Shown one piece after another: positions 8,029-16,692 of a stretch of 38,201 nt of DNA (position 1 is the first letter of the stretch; each line of letters opens with the position of its first letter). Under the pieces are notes generated by a model that saw nothing but the letters and a program-made list of their open reading frames with translations, was not told the DNA's origin and ran no database searches. This DNA comes from Deltaproteobacteria bacterium (GTDB lineage: Bacteria; UBA10199; 2-02-FULL-44-16; JAAZCA01), in NCBI GenBank assembly GCA_018645265.1, contig JABGOS010000068.1, positions 1-38,201 of the forward strand, written 5' to 3'. Both the position numbers and the translations under genes were made by a program.

Positions 8029-8051
8029 AAAAGTGTCCGACACCTTTTTGG
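8029..8051. repeat. REP-like palindrome, copy C
   Basis: Identical over 23 bases to copy B and in the same orientation, with two extra As on the left. It ends 25 bases before the HAD phosphatase start. The T run could add terminator activity, but no plus-strand gene ends just upstream. Confidence 0.85.
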
Positions 8052-8076
8052 CAGTAAACATCGAAAGGTATAAAAC

Positions 8077-8862
8077 ATGCAACCAAGACCGATCATGGAT
8101 TTAGATGGAACTAATATCGAAGGGGTTTTTTTCGATATAGATGACACATTTTCGTCAGAGGGAAAGATCACGGCCGAAGCATATACCGCCCTATGGAAAT
8201 TGAAGAATGCTGGGATAACTATGGTACCCATTACCGGTAGACCAGCTGGATGGTGCGATCATATTGCGCGCATGTGGCCCGTGACAGCAATCATCGGTGA
8301 AAACGGTGCTTTCTACTTCATGATGAAGGGTGGACGCATGACGAAGCACTATACCGCCGATCCATCTCGAAGAAGCGAATACAAGGAGAGGCTCCAAAGT
8401 GTGCGTGAGGAGATCATGAGGGATGTACCTGGCACCGACGTAGCAAGTGATCAGGACTATCGAGAGTTCGAACTGGCGATTGATTACTGTGAGGATGTTA
8501 CCCCCCTCCCCCATGCCGCCATAGATTCAATCGAAGGAATCTTTCAGAAACACGGGGCAACGTGCAAGACCAGTTCCGTACACGTAAATGGATGGTTCGG
8601 TGATTACGACAAGCTCACGACTGCAAAGATTTTTATAGAAAAGGAATTAGGGCTCAACCCTGACGCGGACAATGACAAATTCACCTTCGCAGGTGACTCG
8701 CCAAATGATGAACCTATGTTCACATTCTTCAATAACAGTGTCGGTGTCGCAAATGTAATGGATTTCGCGGATAGAATTCAGAATATGCCAAAGTATGTTA
8801 CAAAATCAAAGTCAGGTGCGGGATTCTCTGAACTCGCTTCTCTAATCTTGCATTCCAAATGA
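8077..8862 (+). CDS. HAD superfamily (subfamily IIB) phosphatase
   Basis: The 261-residue protein is a HAD-type phosphohydrolase. Motif I is FFDIDDTFSS (nucleophile Asp20, acid/base Asp22), motif II lies in VPITGR, and motif III/IV is FAGDSPNDEPMF, which binds magnesium. IIGENGAFYF after motif II and the cap between motifs II and III place it in the IIB (Cof-like, sugar-phosphate phosphatase) group. The substrate cannot be assigned. The ATG at 8077 has AAAGG eight bases upstream; Met7 lacks one. It follows the REP-like cluster and meets the Ldh gene end to end with no gap, so the two are convergent. Confidence 0.88.
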   Translation: MQPRPIMDLDGTNIEGVFFDIDDTFSSEGKITAEAYTALWKLKNAGITMVPITGRPAGWCDHIARMWPVTAIIGENGAFYFMMKGGRMTKHYTADPSRRSEYKERLQSVREEIMRDVPGTDVASDQDYREFELAIDYCEDVTPLPHAAIDSIEGIFQKHGATCKTSSVHVNGWFGDYDKLTTAKIFIEKELGLNPDADNDKFTFAGDSPNDEPMFTFFNNSVGVANVMDFADRIQNMPKYVTKSKSGAGFSELASLILHSK

Positions 8863-9969
8863 TCAAAATGGAAATTTATACTTTAAAAGCCCAAGCTCGT
8901 CTCGCATCGCAATTAAATTCTTCTGCAAATTTTTGTTGATGGGAATACCATCCTTCATTCGAACTTTCTCCGACTCAAATTCCTTTTCGCCGGCGGTGTA
9001 TATTCTCGGCTCCCCCTCAACCCTCTTTGATGCACGGAGCTCACGACAGATATTGCCAGCGATCTTTTTAAATAACTCAACTGGTAGGAAGTTCTCAATA
9101 TTGATAGCTAGAAAAAAGTGTCCAAGTTTATAAGGAGCCCTATTCCCCTCATCATCAAAACCGAGGAGACCCTTCATATATGAACCATCCTGAAGTGCGG
9201 CACACAAAATCTCCGCCATGACGGACCAGCCGTACCCCTTATGACTTCCAAGTTCTTCCGTAGCCCCTCCCATAGGAAGAAGCGCTGCACCACCGCTAAC
9301 AAGGTCCTTGAGAAGCTTTTTTGTATCAGTATGTGGATTTCCCTTATCATCTATCGCAACACCTTCTGGGGTATCCTTCTCAGCCCTGTCGTAGAGCTCT
9401 ATCTTGCCCCGTTGTGAGATCGATGTCGCACAATCTATGACGAATGAACAATCCTCATCGGTTGGACAACCGAAGGTGAGCGGATTCGTCCCGAGCATTG
9501 GCTCTACGCCATATGTGGGCGCAACCGACGGTCTCGCATTCGTAAATGTCAGGCCGATCATGTTATTTTCGATCGCCATCTCCGGATAGTATCCAGCTAT
9601 TCCATAATGCGTGGAATTTCTAACGGCGACTGCACCCAGCCCAAACTTGCCCGCCATATCGATTGCCATTTGCATCGAGTGGACGCCGACCACATGCCCC
9701 ATACCATGATGCCCATCGATTACAGCTGTCGTCTCAGTCTCCTTGACGATCTCAAAGTTAGTCGTCGGCTGCTGAATGCCATCCTTGATACGGTCGTAGT
9801 ACATCTTGAGCCTGCCGACGCCGTGCGAATCTATACCCTTTAAATCTGATGCGATAAGCACACTCTGGCAGATCTCCGCATCATCCGCTGGGACACCGAT
9901 TCCCATTAGAACATCTTTGATAAAATTTTTGATTGTATCCACCGGCACCAAAACGACTTGAGCAGCCAT
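8863..9969 (-). CDS. Ldh-family NAD(P)-dependent oxidoreductase (malate/L-lactate dehydrogenase type)
   Basis: This family (PF02615) comprises NAD(P)-dependent 2-hydroxyacid or ureidoglycolate dehydrogenases unrelated to classical LDH or MDH. The 368-residue product has DLKGIDSHGVGRL with the conserved His, NSTHYGIAGYY, MLGTNPLTFGCP and GSHKGYGW, all hallmarks. The substrate (malate, lactate, sulfolactate or similar) cannot be decided. A TTG at 9981 opens the frame earlier, but GGAGGA lies between it and the ATG at 9969, so 9969 is taken. No membrane segment or signal is seen. It appears to be a single-gene unit, convergent with the phosphatase gene and downstream of a terminator. Confidence 0.9.
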   Translation of the reverse strand: MAAQVVLVPVDTIKNFIKDVLMGIGVPADDAEICQSVLIASDLKGIDSHGVGRLKMYYDRIKDGIQQPTTNFEIVKETETTAVIDGHHGMGHVVGVHSMQMAIDMAGKFGLGAVAVRNSTHYGIAGYYPEMAIENNMIGLTFTNARPSVAPTYGVEPMLGTNPLTFGCPTDEDCSFVIDCATSISQRGKIELYDRAEKDTPEGVAIDDKGNPHTDTKKLLKDLVSGGAALLPMGGATEELGSHKGYGWSVMAEILCAALQDGSYMKGLLGFDDEGNRAPYKLGHFFLAINIENFLPVELFKKIAGNICRELRASKRVEGEPRIYTAGEKEFESEKVRMKDGIPINKNLQKNLIAMRDELGLLKYKFPF

Positions 9970-10031
9970 AAGATCCTCCAATTCGTGATCAGTTTGTATA
10001 AGATTTAAATAAGAATGGCAACTGTCGGCAC

Positions 10032-10060
10032 AAAAAAGCCCCGGCTGGAAGACCGGGGCC
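10032..10060 (-). terminator. Intrinsic terminator after the 519-residue lipoprotein gene
   Basis: On the minus strand GCCCCGG and CCGGGGC form a 7-bp all-GC stem around an 8-base loop, followed by six Us. It lies 25 bases past the stop of the lipoprotein gene and separates it from the Ldh gene. Confidence 0.92.
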
Positions 10061-10084
10061 TAATGATCAATTTAGTATTAACAA

Positions 10085-11644
10085 CTAATGAATCTTTGGA
10101 GTTTCTTGCCTTGGATCCAACCACAATGCAAATCCAGGAACCTGAATACCTCTAACTCCAAACGCTGCTGCTGAACCCTCTGGACAACTCAATCTTTCTC
10201 CAGGGGCATACTGACATTCATCATAAATGCGATTATCTATTCTAAGATAAGATATCTCATCGATAGGTAGACTCTCCCACCCAACCTCTGGGCCCCATAC
10301 TGGAGAAAAGTGCATAGGCATCCATAGCCTCAAACCACGTCCATCGCTTCCGTTGAATTGATCAATCGGAACAGTTACTGAAATAAGTCCTTCATTGAAT
10401 ACATCACGCTCTACTGCCTCATCATCATAAAAGGCATACAAATCATCAGCATGCAGGATGATATGGTGAAGATCGAATATCCTTTCATCTGAAGTTCTTC
10501 CAATTAGATCAAAGCGAAGCCCCTTGATATCGTATATGTCGTACTCACTAAGATTATGACTTTCATTTGAAGTGAACCTGCCAAAATACTCACATGCTTC
10601 ATAATTGCTGTCACATGGTTTTAAGCGCTTTGACACGCTTGCAATTGGAATTATTTCACGCGTGTTCTTATCCAGTACCAATATTGTAAACATACCCCTA
10701 TCGTTATCTTCAATCCACTTAATACCACCATCACGGAATTTTGGTATTGCAAGCTCGACCTTGTCGAGTGTAGGAGCTATATATGTTGGAGGCGGGTTAT
10801 GGTTGTTAATCGTATAAGCCCTCCGCGCTTGAACCTCGTTTCTACTTGAATCAACCGCAGTCACGTGCGTTACAAAAGTGACGCTATAGTCTCTAGGAAG
10901 TTCAATGTCAGCAGCGGTAATAGTTAGGTTTTCGTGATTTTCGCCAGAATATCTAACGCTAACGTCATCCCTTAGATTGGACCCCACATCCCCTAAGTCC
11001 AGCGTATCATTTTTTACCACATTTCCATGTGGGTCGGTGATATGATATCCTAACGAAATATTCCTCCACGTGTAAGTAGGTCTTCCTCCGGACGACTGAT
11101 ATCTGAATTCTAAATCGCCATTAATTCCCCTGTCATCGTTCTGAGAAAAAGCAAAATCCGCACTAGGTTGAACAACTAAGGGTGGCCTAGGTGTAGTCCG
11201 GTTTGACTCATCCTGAACCTCTTGATCCTCTAATGCTTGTTTGTCCGGAGATTGGAGAGATGGCAAATTATTCACCGCATATCGAGAGAGACCTGTCCTT
11301 CCATGTACGAATGGCGCTCCTTGGATGGAAACCTTCATAACCTCTCTTCCATCTGGCCGCGTGATCTTTTTTAGCAGATATTCACCATCATCACCTGGTT
11401 CTTCATTATCTGCTCTGCCATCATCCTTCTCATCATCCCTATCCTCCTTCTTCGGATCAGCTTTCTCACCATCCGGCTCATCCTTGCCTCCACCATGAAT
11501 TTGATCGTCACCACGCTGAAGCTCAGCCGTGATTTCTTCTACATCAAGAACTTCAGGACCTGAATCTGTCCCGATTCCTTGTTCACACCCATCGAACAGA
11601 AATAGCATAGAAACGATGCCAATAAGCATTATAACCCTCTTCAT
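10085..11644 (-). CDS. Putative lipoprotein of unknown function with acidic/basic linker
   Basis: I do not recognise this 519-residue protein. The N-terminus MKRV, a hydrophobic stretch and FDGC (Cys20) look like a lipoprotein signal, although Asp at -2 is unusual. Residues about 53-88 are a low-complexity Asp/Glu/Lys/Gly linker. The remainder looks beta-rich: a segment around SYTW- and DPHGN-like strands, then NNHNPPPTYIAP as a hinge, then a C-terminal region with four cysteines. The ATG at 11644 has GGGAGG upstream. A possible 20-codon leader frame ends on its start codon. It has its own terminator, and a terminator lies upstream, so it is probably transcribed alone. A cell-surface role is inference. 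Confidence 0.7.
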   Translation of the reverse strand: MKRVIMLIGIVSMLFLFDGCEQGIGTDSGPEVLDVEEITAELQRGDDQIHGGGKDEPDGEKADPKKEDRDDEKDDGRADNEEPGDDGEYLLKKITRPDGREVMKVSIQGAPFVHGRTGLSRYAVNNLPSLQSPDKQALEDQEVQDESNRTTPRPPLVVQPSADFAFSQNDDRGINGDLEFRYQSSGGRPTYTWRNISLGYHITDPHGNVVKNDTLDLGDVGSNLRDDVSVRYSGENHENLTITAADIELPRDYSVTFVTHVTAVDSSRNEVQARRAYTINNHNPPPTYIAPTLDKVELAIPKFRDGGIKWIEDNDRGMFTILVLDKNTREIIPIASVSKRLKPCDSNYEACEYFGRFTSNESHNLSEYDIYDIKGLRFDLIGRTSDERIFDLHHIILHADDLYAFYDDEAVERDVFNEGLISVTVPIDQFNGSDGRGLRLWMPMHFSPVWGPEVGWESLPIDEISYLRIDNRIYDECQYAPGERLSCPEGSAAAFGVRGIQVPGFALWLDPRQETPKIH

Positions 11645-11703
11645 ATCCAACCTCCCTCGTTTATTGGTTTACGAAGACCTATTTCTCGCAACATTTGGGC
11701 CAT
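11641..11703 (-). CDS. Possible 20-residue leader peptide overlapping the lipoprotein start
   Basis: On the minus strand an ATG at 11703 opens a frame of 20 codons (MAQMLREIGLRKPINEGGWI) whose TGA overlaps the ATG of the lipoprotein gene as ATGA. GGAGG abuts the first ATG, which is too close, but stands nine bases before an in-frame ATG at 11694, a workable spacing that would give 17 residues. The arrangement would couple translation of the lipoprotein to the leader. Chance cannot be excluded for so short a frame. Confidence 0.3.
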   Translation of the reverse strand: MAQMLREIGLRKPINEGGWI

Positions 11704-11708
11704 CCTCC

Positions 11709-11725
11709 GCCCCTCATGGGGGGGC
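11709..11725 (-). promoter_or_regulatory. GC hairpin in the lipoprotein leader
   Basis: On the minus strand GCCCC and GGGGC pair around a 7-base loop and end directly before the GGAGG that serves the leader frame. It has no U tract, so it is not a terminator. It could affect ribosome access or protect the mRNA 5' end. Confidence 0.35.
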
Positions 11726-11796
11726 TATCTCTATGTTATTCTTGGATATATTAATTAACGAAATATAATCACAAAGGCTGCTTACTCCTTAATGAT

Positions 11797-11823
11797 AAAA
11801 GGGCCGCTGATAGCGGCCCTTTT
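11797..11823 (-). terminator. Intrinsic terminator after the DUF5684-like gene
   Basis: AAAAGGGCCGCT and AGCGGCCCTTTT form a perfect 12-bp inverted repeat around a 3-base loop, 27 bases after the stop of the minus-strand membrane protein gene. The CCCUUUUAUC end on the minus strand gives a short U tract. The symmetric shape could also work on the plus strand, but no plus gene ends here. Confidence 0.85.
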
Positions 11824-11850
11824 GACACAATCTTCTTACCAATAGAATTC

Positions 11851-12273
11851 TTAGATAGCTGCAACCTGCGGCTGACGCTCCGCCTCAAATGCCAAGATCA
11901 TGAACAGTATGAGGTTCACCACTGGTACGAGCGCAATCAAAATTCCCCACCATCCCGGACGTCCCATCCTCTCGGCAATCGCCATCCACACAAGGATCGC
12001 TATAACGAAGTTTACGATCGGAATGAGCATGAGGATGATCCACCACATCGGCTTTCCTGCAATTTTCATCATCAAAAAGATATTCGCGATAGGAATGACC
12101 GCCCAGATAAAGGCGTTGCCCATCGTCATCCCAGTTTTTACCGCAAGTCTCGCAAGGCAGTACGAAAAAAAGAGATAGACGACGATCATAAAGAGAATCA
12201 TGCCAATCCCTATACCTGCTCCCATACCCTGCTGCATTTGCGTTTGTATATCCATCACAGCCTGTTCATTCAT
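11851..12273 (-). CDS. DUF5684-like multi-pass membrane protein
   Basis: The 140-residue product has a polar, Met/Gln-rich N-terminus, then four hydrophobic segments at about 20-40, 48-68, 72-92 and 104-124. The phrases VIPIANIFLMMKIAGKP, WWIILMLIPIVN and VWMAIAERMGRPGWWG are those of the DUF5684 family of small inner-membrane proteins, whose function is unknown. The ATG at 12273 follows a run of seven Gs that can act as Shine-Dalgarno; an upstream start at 12324 would add a non-membrane extension and is less likely. A strong terminator follows. It may be co-transcribed with the small lipoprotein 95 bases upstream. Confidence 0.8.
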   Translation of the reverse strand: MNEQAVMDIQTQMQQGMGAGIGIGMILFMIVVYLFFSYCLARLAVKTGMTMGNAFIWAVIPIANIFLMMKIAGKPMWWIILMLIPIVNFVIAILVWMAIAERMGRPGWWGILIALVPVVNLILFMILAFEAERQPQVAAI

Positions 12274-12368
12274 ATCCCCCCCTTTGTTTCGGAGGATAAT
12301 AGCAGAATTTCCATTTGGCGTCATGTTTTTTTATAAATCTAGACTCAAAAAAACGCCCTAAAATACCG

Positions 12369-12647
12369 CTACTGTAGCTTCACTCCATGGCATTCAGCAA
12401 CCTTTGTTGAAATCTCAGTAATTGTCTCCATAATCTTATCAGGATCCATCTTCTTGCGATAGTTCATGATATCTTCCTGAGTGATCCCCTTTTCCTTCAT
12501 GATCTCCTTACCCTCAGGCGCTGCTTCACTTGTGCTCTTACAACCCATTGTCACCATAGCATCGATGTACTGTTCCCTCGTCATGCTTTTAGAACATGCC
12601 ACCAAAAACACCGCGACCAACAGAACCATCATCACATTCTTAAACAT
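12369..12647 (-). CDS. Small lipoprotein of unknown function
   Basis: The 92-residue protein has a type II signal peptide (MFKN, hydrophobic 5-15, lipobox LVAC with Cys18). The mature part is helical and highly charged, with a repeated MxxEKGITQEDI-like helix pattern and two further cysteines (Cys36, Cys86) that could form a disulfide holding a helical hairpin. The ATG has GGGGGAAAT upstream. It begins 24 bases after polA ends, on the same strand. Function is not known to me; a periplasm-facing membrane anchor is the most that can be said. Confidence 0.78.
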   Translation of the reverse strand: MFKNVMMVLLVAVFLVACSKSMTREQYIDAMVTMGCKSTSEAAPEGKEIMKEKGITQEDIMNYRKKMDPDKIMETITEISTKVAECHGVKLQ

Positions 12648-12671
12648 ATTTCCCCCTTTGAAAGATAAAGA

Positions 12672-15386
12672 TTAATGGGCATCCGCCCAGTTATTGGCAA
12701 CACCTACATCGACTACCAAAGGCACAGAGAGTTTCACAGGCGATTCCATCTCCTCCACTACGAATTTCTGCACCGCACCTATATCATCCTTGGGAATCTC
12801 AAAGACCAATTCATCATGCACCTGCAGGATCATTTTAGAGCCCTGCGATACCTTTGAAAGCCCATTGTGTATCGATATCATCGCGACCTTGATGATATCG
12901 GCAGCGGTACCTTGAAAGACTGTATTGAATGCTGTGCGCTCAGCAAACTGCTGAAGCTGTTTATTACTGCTATTGATATCTGTTACAGGACGTCTTCTTC
13001 CGAAGAGCGTCTCGACAAAACCTCTGCTCCTTGCCTCCTCCAAAACTTTATCCCGATACTTCGCGACGCCAGGATATTTTTTGAAATAGTTCTCAATATA
13101 TTCAGCGGCCTCCCCAGGGGCAATCCCAAGTTGCCGCGATAATCCATATGATGTCTGACCGTATATCACAGAAAAATTAACAGTTTTACCAACCGCTCTT
13201 TGCTCCTTTGTTACATCCCTTACCTTACAGCCGAATATGCCCGCAGCAGTTATTGCATGCACATCCAACCCCTTGCTAAATGCATCGACTAAATTCGTTT
13301 CATTGGACATGTGGGCCAAAACGCGCAATTCGATCTGGGAATAATCGGCTGACAGGAGAAGATTTCCCTCCTCCGCAATGAAGGCATAGCGAATACGCCT
13401 TCCCTCCTCACTCCTGGCTGGAATATTCTGTAGATTAGGGTCGGATGATGACAGCCTGCCAGTTGCAGTTCTTGCTTGATTGAATGAAGTGTGAACCCTT
13501 TTCGTATTTGGATTTATCAAAGACTGCAAAGAATCGACATACGTCGATTTGAGCTTTGAGAGCGTCCTATAATTCAGAACTAATTTAGGGAGATCATGAT
13601 CATCCGCCAGCCCCTCCAGGATATCCTGACTTGTGGAAAAACCGGTCTTCGTTTTCTTCCCACCCGGAAGGCCCAACTTCTCAAAGAGTACAACGCCCAG
13701 CTGCTTTGGAGAGTTGATCTTGAACTCCTCGCCCGCCGCATCATAGATCGCCTTTTCTAAATCAAGAAGACGCTTGGTAAACTCGTTATCCAACGTCTTA
13801 AGCTGTGATTGATCGATCTTCATCCCAGCTATCTGCATGTCGACCAGAACCTCAAGGAGAGGCAGTTCCATCTTGTAATACAAATCTGAAAAATATTTAT
13901 CGATCTGAGGTTTAAAAATCTCAGCGAGACGCAGTGCCACGTCAGCATCCTCGCATGCGTACTCGAAAGCATTATCGGGTGATACTTCGGAAAAGTTGAC
14001 CTGCGATTTACCCTTCCCAGCCACCTCATCGTACTTGATCGTTTGATGGCCAAGACATCTAAGTGACATTGAATCCAACCCATGTTTTTCAGTTGGATTA
14101 AGGAGATATGATGCAAGCATCGTATCGAATGAAATAGGATCTAACTCAAAGCCATATCTCTTGAGGATCGTAAAATCATAGTTTAGATTCTGTCCAATCT
14201 TCTTGATCTTTTTATTTGATAGAACCGGAAGAAGAGCCTCCTTGACGAGATCGAATGGAAGTTGGTCCACCTCCTTTGGGGTCGCAAATAGTGGACCAGC
14301 CGATTCACCTCCATCATTATCCGACGATTTATGCCCCACAGGGATGTATGCTGCCTCACCAGCTTCCCATGAGAGTGCAAAGCCGACTATTTCAGCCTGC
14401 ATGGAATCGAGGGATGTCGTCTCTAGATCTATCGATAATATATCTTTATTATTTATAGACTTAAGAACTTTCTTTAAAGTTGTTTCTTCAGTAATAAGCC
14501 TGTAGCTTTCGAATGAAATAGCGCTTTCTACAGGCCTCTTCACTACCTCGGATAGAATCTTCGTAAACCCAAGCTCCTTAAAGAGTTCACTTCCACCAGA
14601 TGCTCCCAATTCCCCTGGCAAAAGTTCCTCCAGAGCAACCTTTACAGGAACATCCATATCTATCTTCACAAGCTGATGGGAGAGCCTCGCCTTTTCTACA
14701 TTCTCCTTAATCTTTCTGCCGACCGCCCCCGTAATCCTATCGGCATTATCTATGACCGCTTCAAGCGTACCATACTCGCGAATCAACTTCGCAGCAGTTT
14801 TCATCCCCACACCTGGCACCCCGGGTATATTATCCGATGTATCACCGGCGAGTCCCAAGACCTCTGTAACACCCTCGGGTCCGACGCCAAATTTTTCAAT
14901 GACCTCTTTTTGACCTATCCGCTTCCCCTTCATCTCATCCAATATAGACACATTTGAATCTACGAGCTGCATAAGATCCTTATCACCTGAGACGATCACC
15001 ACATCCACTCCCTCAGATGCGTACCTCTTAGCTAGGGTTCCAATTATGTCGTCAGCCTCAAAACCGACCTTATCGATCGCTTTCAAGCCGAGAGCAGTCG
15101 TCAGCGGCTGAACATAGGGAAACTGCAGTTTAAGGTCATCCGGTGGCTCATCACGATTCGCTTTATATTCACTATAGATCTCATCACGGAAGGTGGGCTC
15201 AGATCTATCGAAACATACAGCAATGTAGTCAGGCCGTTCCTCCTTCATGAGCTTCAAAAGCATCTGTGCAAACCCATATAATGCATTTGTAGGAAAGCCT
15301 TTTGAATTGGATAGATTGCGAATAGCGTAATATGCCCTAAAGACATAGTTGGCGCCATCCACTAGGTATAACCGCTTTTTTGACAT
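12672..15386 (-). CDS. polA: DNA polymerase I
   Basis: PolA fills gaps and removes RNA primers in replication and repair. The 904-residue protein is full length with all three domains. The 5'-3' exonuclease (about 1-290) has YLVDGANYVFRAYYA, GFEADDIIGT and SGDKDLMQLV. The 3'-5' exonuclease (about 315-490) keeps its acidic residues in SIDLETTS, NYDFTILK and YACEDADVAL, so proofreading should be active, unlike in Taq- and Bacillus-type enzymes. The polymerase domain has SADYSQIELRVLAH (near 680), YGQTSYGLS (near 740) and VHDELVFE (near 854). The start at 15386 gives the normal MSKKRLYLVDG N-terminus with only a weak Shine-Dalgarno. It lies 66 bases after folC on the same strand. Confidence 0.98.
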   Translation of the reverse strand: MSKKRLYLVDGANYVFRAYYAIRNLSNSKGFPTNALYGFAQMLLKLMKEERPDYIAVCFDRSEPTFRDEIYSEYKANRDEPPDDLKLQFPYVQPLTTALGLKAIDKVGFEADDIIGTLAKRYASEGVDVVIVSGDKDLMQLVDSNVSILDEMKGKRIGQKEVIEKFGVGPEGVTEVLGLAGDTSDNIPGVPGVGMKTAAKLIREYGTLEAVIDNADRITGAVGRKIKENVEKARLSHQLVKIDMDVPVKVALEELLPGELGASGGSELFKELGFTKILSEVVKRPVESAISFESYRLITEETTLKKVLKSINNKDILSIDLETTSLDSMQAEIVGFALSWEAGEAAYIPVGHKSSDNDGGESAGPLFATPKEVDQLPFDLVKEALLPVLSNKKIKKIGQNLNYDFTILKRYGFELDPISFDTMLASYLLNPTEKHGLDSMSLRCLGHQTIKYDEVAGKGKSQVNFSEVSPDNAFEYACEDADVALRLAEIFKPQIDKYFSDLYYKMELPLLEVLVDMQIAGMKIDQSQLKTLDNEFTKRLLDLEKAIYDAAGEEFKINSPKQLGVVLFEKLGLPGGKKTKTGFSTSQDILEGLADDHDLPKLVLNYRTLSKLKSTYVDSLQSLINPNTKRVHTSFNQARTATGRLSSSDPNLQNIPARSEEGRRIRYAFIAEEGNLLLSADYSQIELRVLAHMSNETNLVDAFSKGLDVHAITAAGIFGCKVRDVTKEQRAVGKTVNFSVIYGQTSYGLSRQLGIAPGEAAEYIENYFKKYPGVAKYRDKVLEEARSRGFVETLFGRRRPVTDINSSNKQLQQFAERTAFNTVFQGTAADIIKVAMISIHNGLSKVSQGSKMILQVHDELVFEIPKDDIGAVQKFVVEEMESPVKLSVPLVVDVGVANNWADAH

Positions 15387-15452
15387 GTCGTTGAATAAAC
15401 CGTGCAGTGTGAATATACAAAAGTGAAAGTTCTCACCGTTCAGTATCCACTT

Positions 15453-16655
15453 TTACTTATTTTTAAAATACCCTTTCGCTTCACCAACAACGGTGAGGGA
15501 ACCAGATATCACGAGTGTTTCATCCTTTCCCATACTCTTCGTAAGCTTTTTTATAGCATCGGAGATGTTTTCGTTAATACCTATCTTGGCTCCGGATGAT
15601 CTAGCTGCCGCTGCAAGATCCTTTGGCGAAGCTGCCCTATCAGAAGGCGCACGAACGCAGACTATCTCGCGAAACAGTGGTGCAAGTGGGCGCACTATTC
15701 CTGGTAAATCTTTATCAGCAAGAACGCCCAGTATAAGGACAGCTTTTTCCTTTTTGATATTCGTTCTAACGTAGGAAGCCAGTGACTCAGCCCCAGCCAC
15801 ATTGTGTGCTGCATCCAGAATCACCTTTGGATCTGTGAAGACCGTCTCCAGCCTACCCGGCCAAGTCGTCTTCCCCAATGTTTCTCCAATCTTCTTTATA
15901 GTGATACCGCTTGAAGATAGAAGATGCGCGGCCTCCACCGCACATGCGGCATTTTGCCTCTGATGCTCACCAGCCAAACCCAAGGGTTCATCTATCTCAT
16001 CAGGAGTTGCGATACATAGTGGTGAACCGGCATCATCGCAAGCTCTCTTAATAACATCCATAACTTCAGGAACCTGAAACGCTGTAACTGTCGGGACCCC
16101 TCTCTTGATGATCCCGCACTTCTCCCTCGCTATATCCGGAAGCGTTTTTCCAAGATGATGCATGTGATCGAAAGAAATTGGAGTAAGGATAGCCACCTTT
16201 GGCATTATGACATTTGTAGCATCGAGTCTTCCTCCCAGCCCGGTCTCAAATACAGCAATATCAACTTTATCTCTTTTAAAATGTACAAACGATGCGAGCG
16301 CTAATATTTCAAAATAGCTGAGCATCTTTGCATCTGGCAAAGTCTTTTTTATATCGTCGACAATCTCAGCCATATCCTTTTCAGAAATCAGCTTTCTGTT
16401 AATCTGAATTCTCTCACGAACATCAATTAGATGAGGAGATGTAAAGAGACCAACTTTATAACCACTGTATTTTAGTATATCCACCAGGAATGCAGCTGTT
16501 GAGCCTTTTCCATTTGTGCCACCCACATGTATCGATGGAAAGGCTTCCTGCGGTACATTCATCAGACTGCATGCCTCCTGCAGTGGGCCCAGCTCCATAT
16601 GAAAACCTTTTGGTCTAAGCGACTCAAGATAATCGATAGTATTCTTATAACTCAT
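15453..16655 (-). CDS. folC: Bifunctional folylpolyglutamate synthase / dihydrofolate synthase
   Basis: FolC adds L-glutamate to dihydropteroate and then to folates, in an ATP-dependent ligase reaction related to Mur ligases. The 400-residue product has the P-loop GGTNGKGS (45-52), FETGLGGRLDATN, DHMHHLGKT, EHQRQNAACA and VILDAAHN, covering both domains. Start choice: the ATG at 16655 has AGGGG eight bases upstream, whereas an ATG at 16670 overlaps that site and adds only five residues. It sits between the RsbU-like gene and polA on the same strand, with short gaps. Whether it is cotranscribed with the signalling genes is unknown. Confidence 0.96.
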   Translation of the reverse strand: MSYKNTIDYLESLRPKGFHMELGPLQEACSLMNVPQEAFPSIHVGGTNGKGSTAAFLVDILKYSGYKVGLFTSPHLIDVRERIQINRKLISEKDMAEIVDDIKKTLPDAKMLSYFEILALASFVHFKRDKVDIAVFETGLGGRLDATNVIMPKVAILTPISFDHMHHLGKTLPDIAREKCGIIKRGVPTVTAFQVPEVMDVIKRACDDAGSPLCIATPDEIDEPLGLAGEHQRQNAACAVEAAHLLSSSGITIKKIGETLGKTTWPGRLETVFTDPKVILDAAHNVAGAESLASYVRTNIKKEKAVLILGVLADKDLPGIVRPLAPLFREIVCVRAPSDRAASPKDLAAAARSSGAKIGINENISDAIKKLTKSMGKDETLVISGSLTVVGEAKGYFKNK

Positions 16656-16692
16656 TCGTAAACCCCTCATGGTAAGTATGATTTATTTCATT

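Noticed and set aside
7994-8051. Palindromes B and C as intrinsic terminators
   Set aside because: They have hairpin and T runs, but no plus-strand gene ends upstream and the stems are AT-rich; their repetition fits REP-like elements better.
7899-8231. 110-codon minus-strand frame across the REP-like cluster
   Set aside because: It runs antisense into the HAD gene, is built largely from palindrome sequence, and has no ribosome site or family features.
10605-11768. Plus-strand reading frames within the lipoprotein region
   Set aside because: They are antisense shadows of a gene with a lipoprotein signal, strong ribosome site and terminator.
12306-12368. Terminator between the small lipoprotein and the DUF5684-like gene
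   Set aside because: GGCGT and ACGCC arms with T and A runs can pair, but with a four-base bulge and a long loop, and no U tract follows in the right place.
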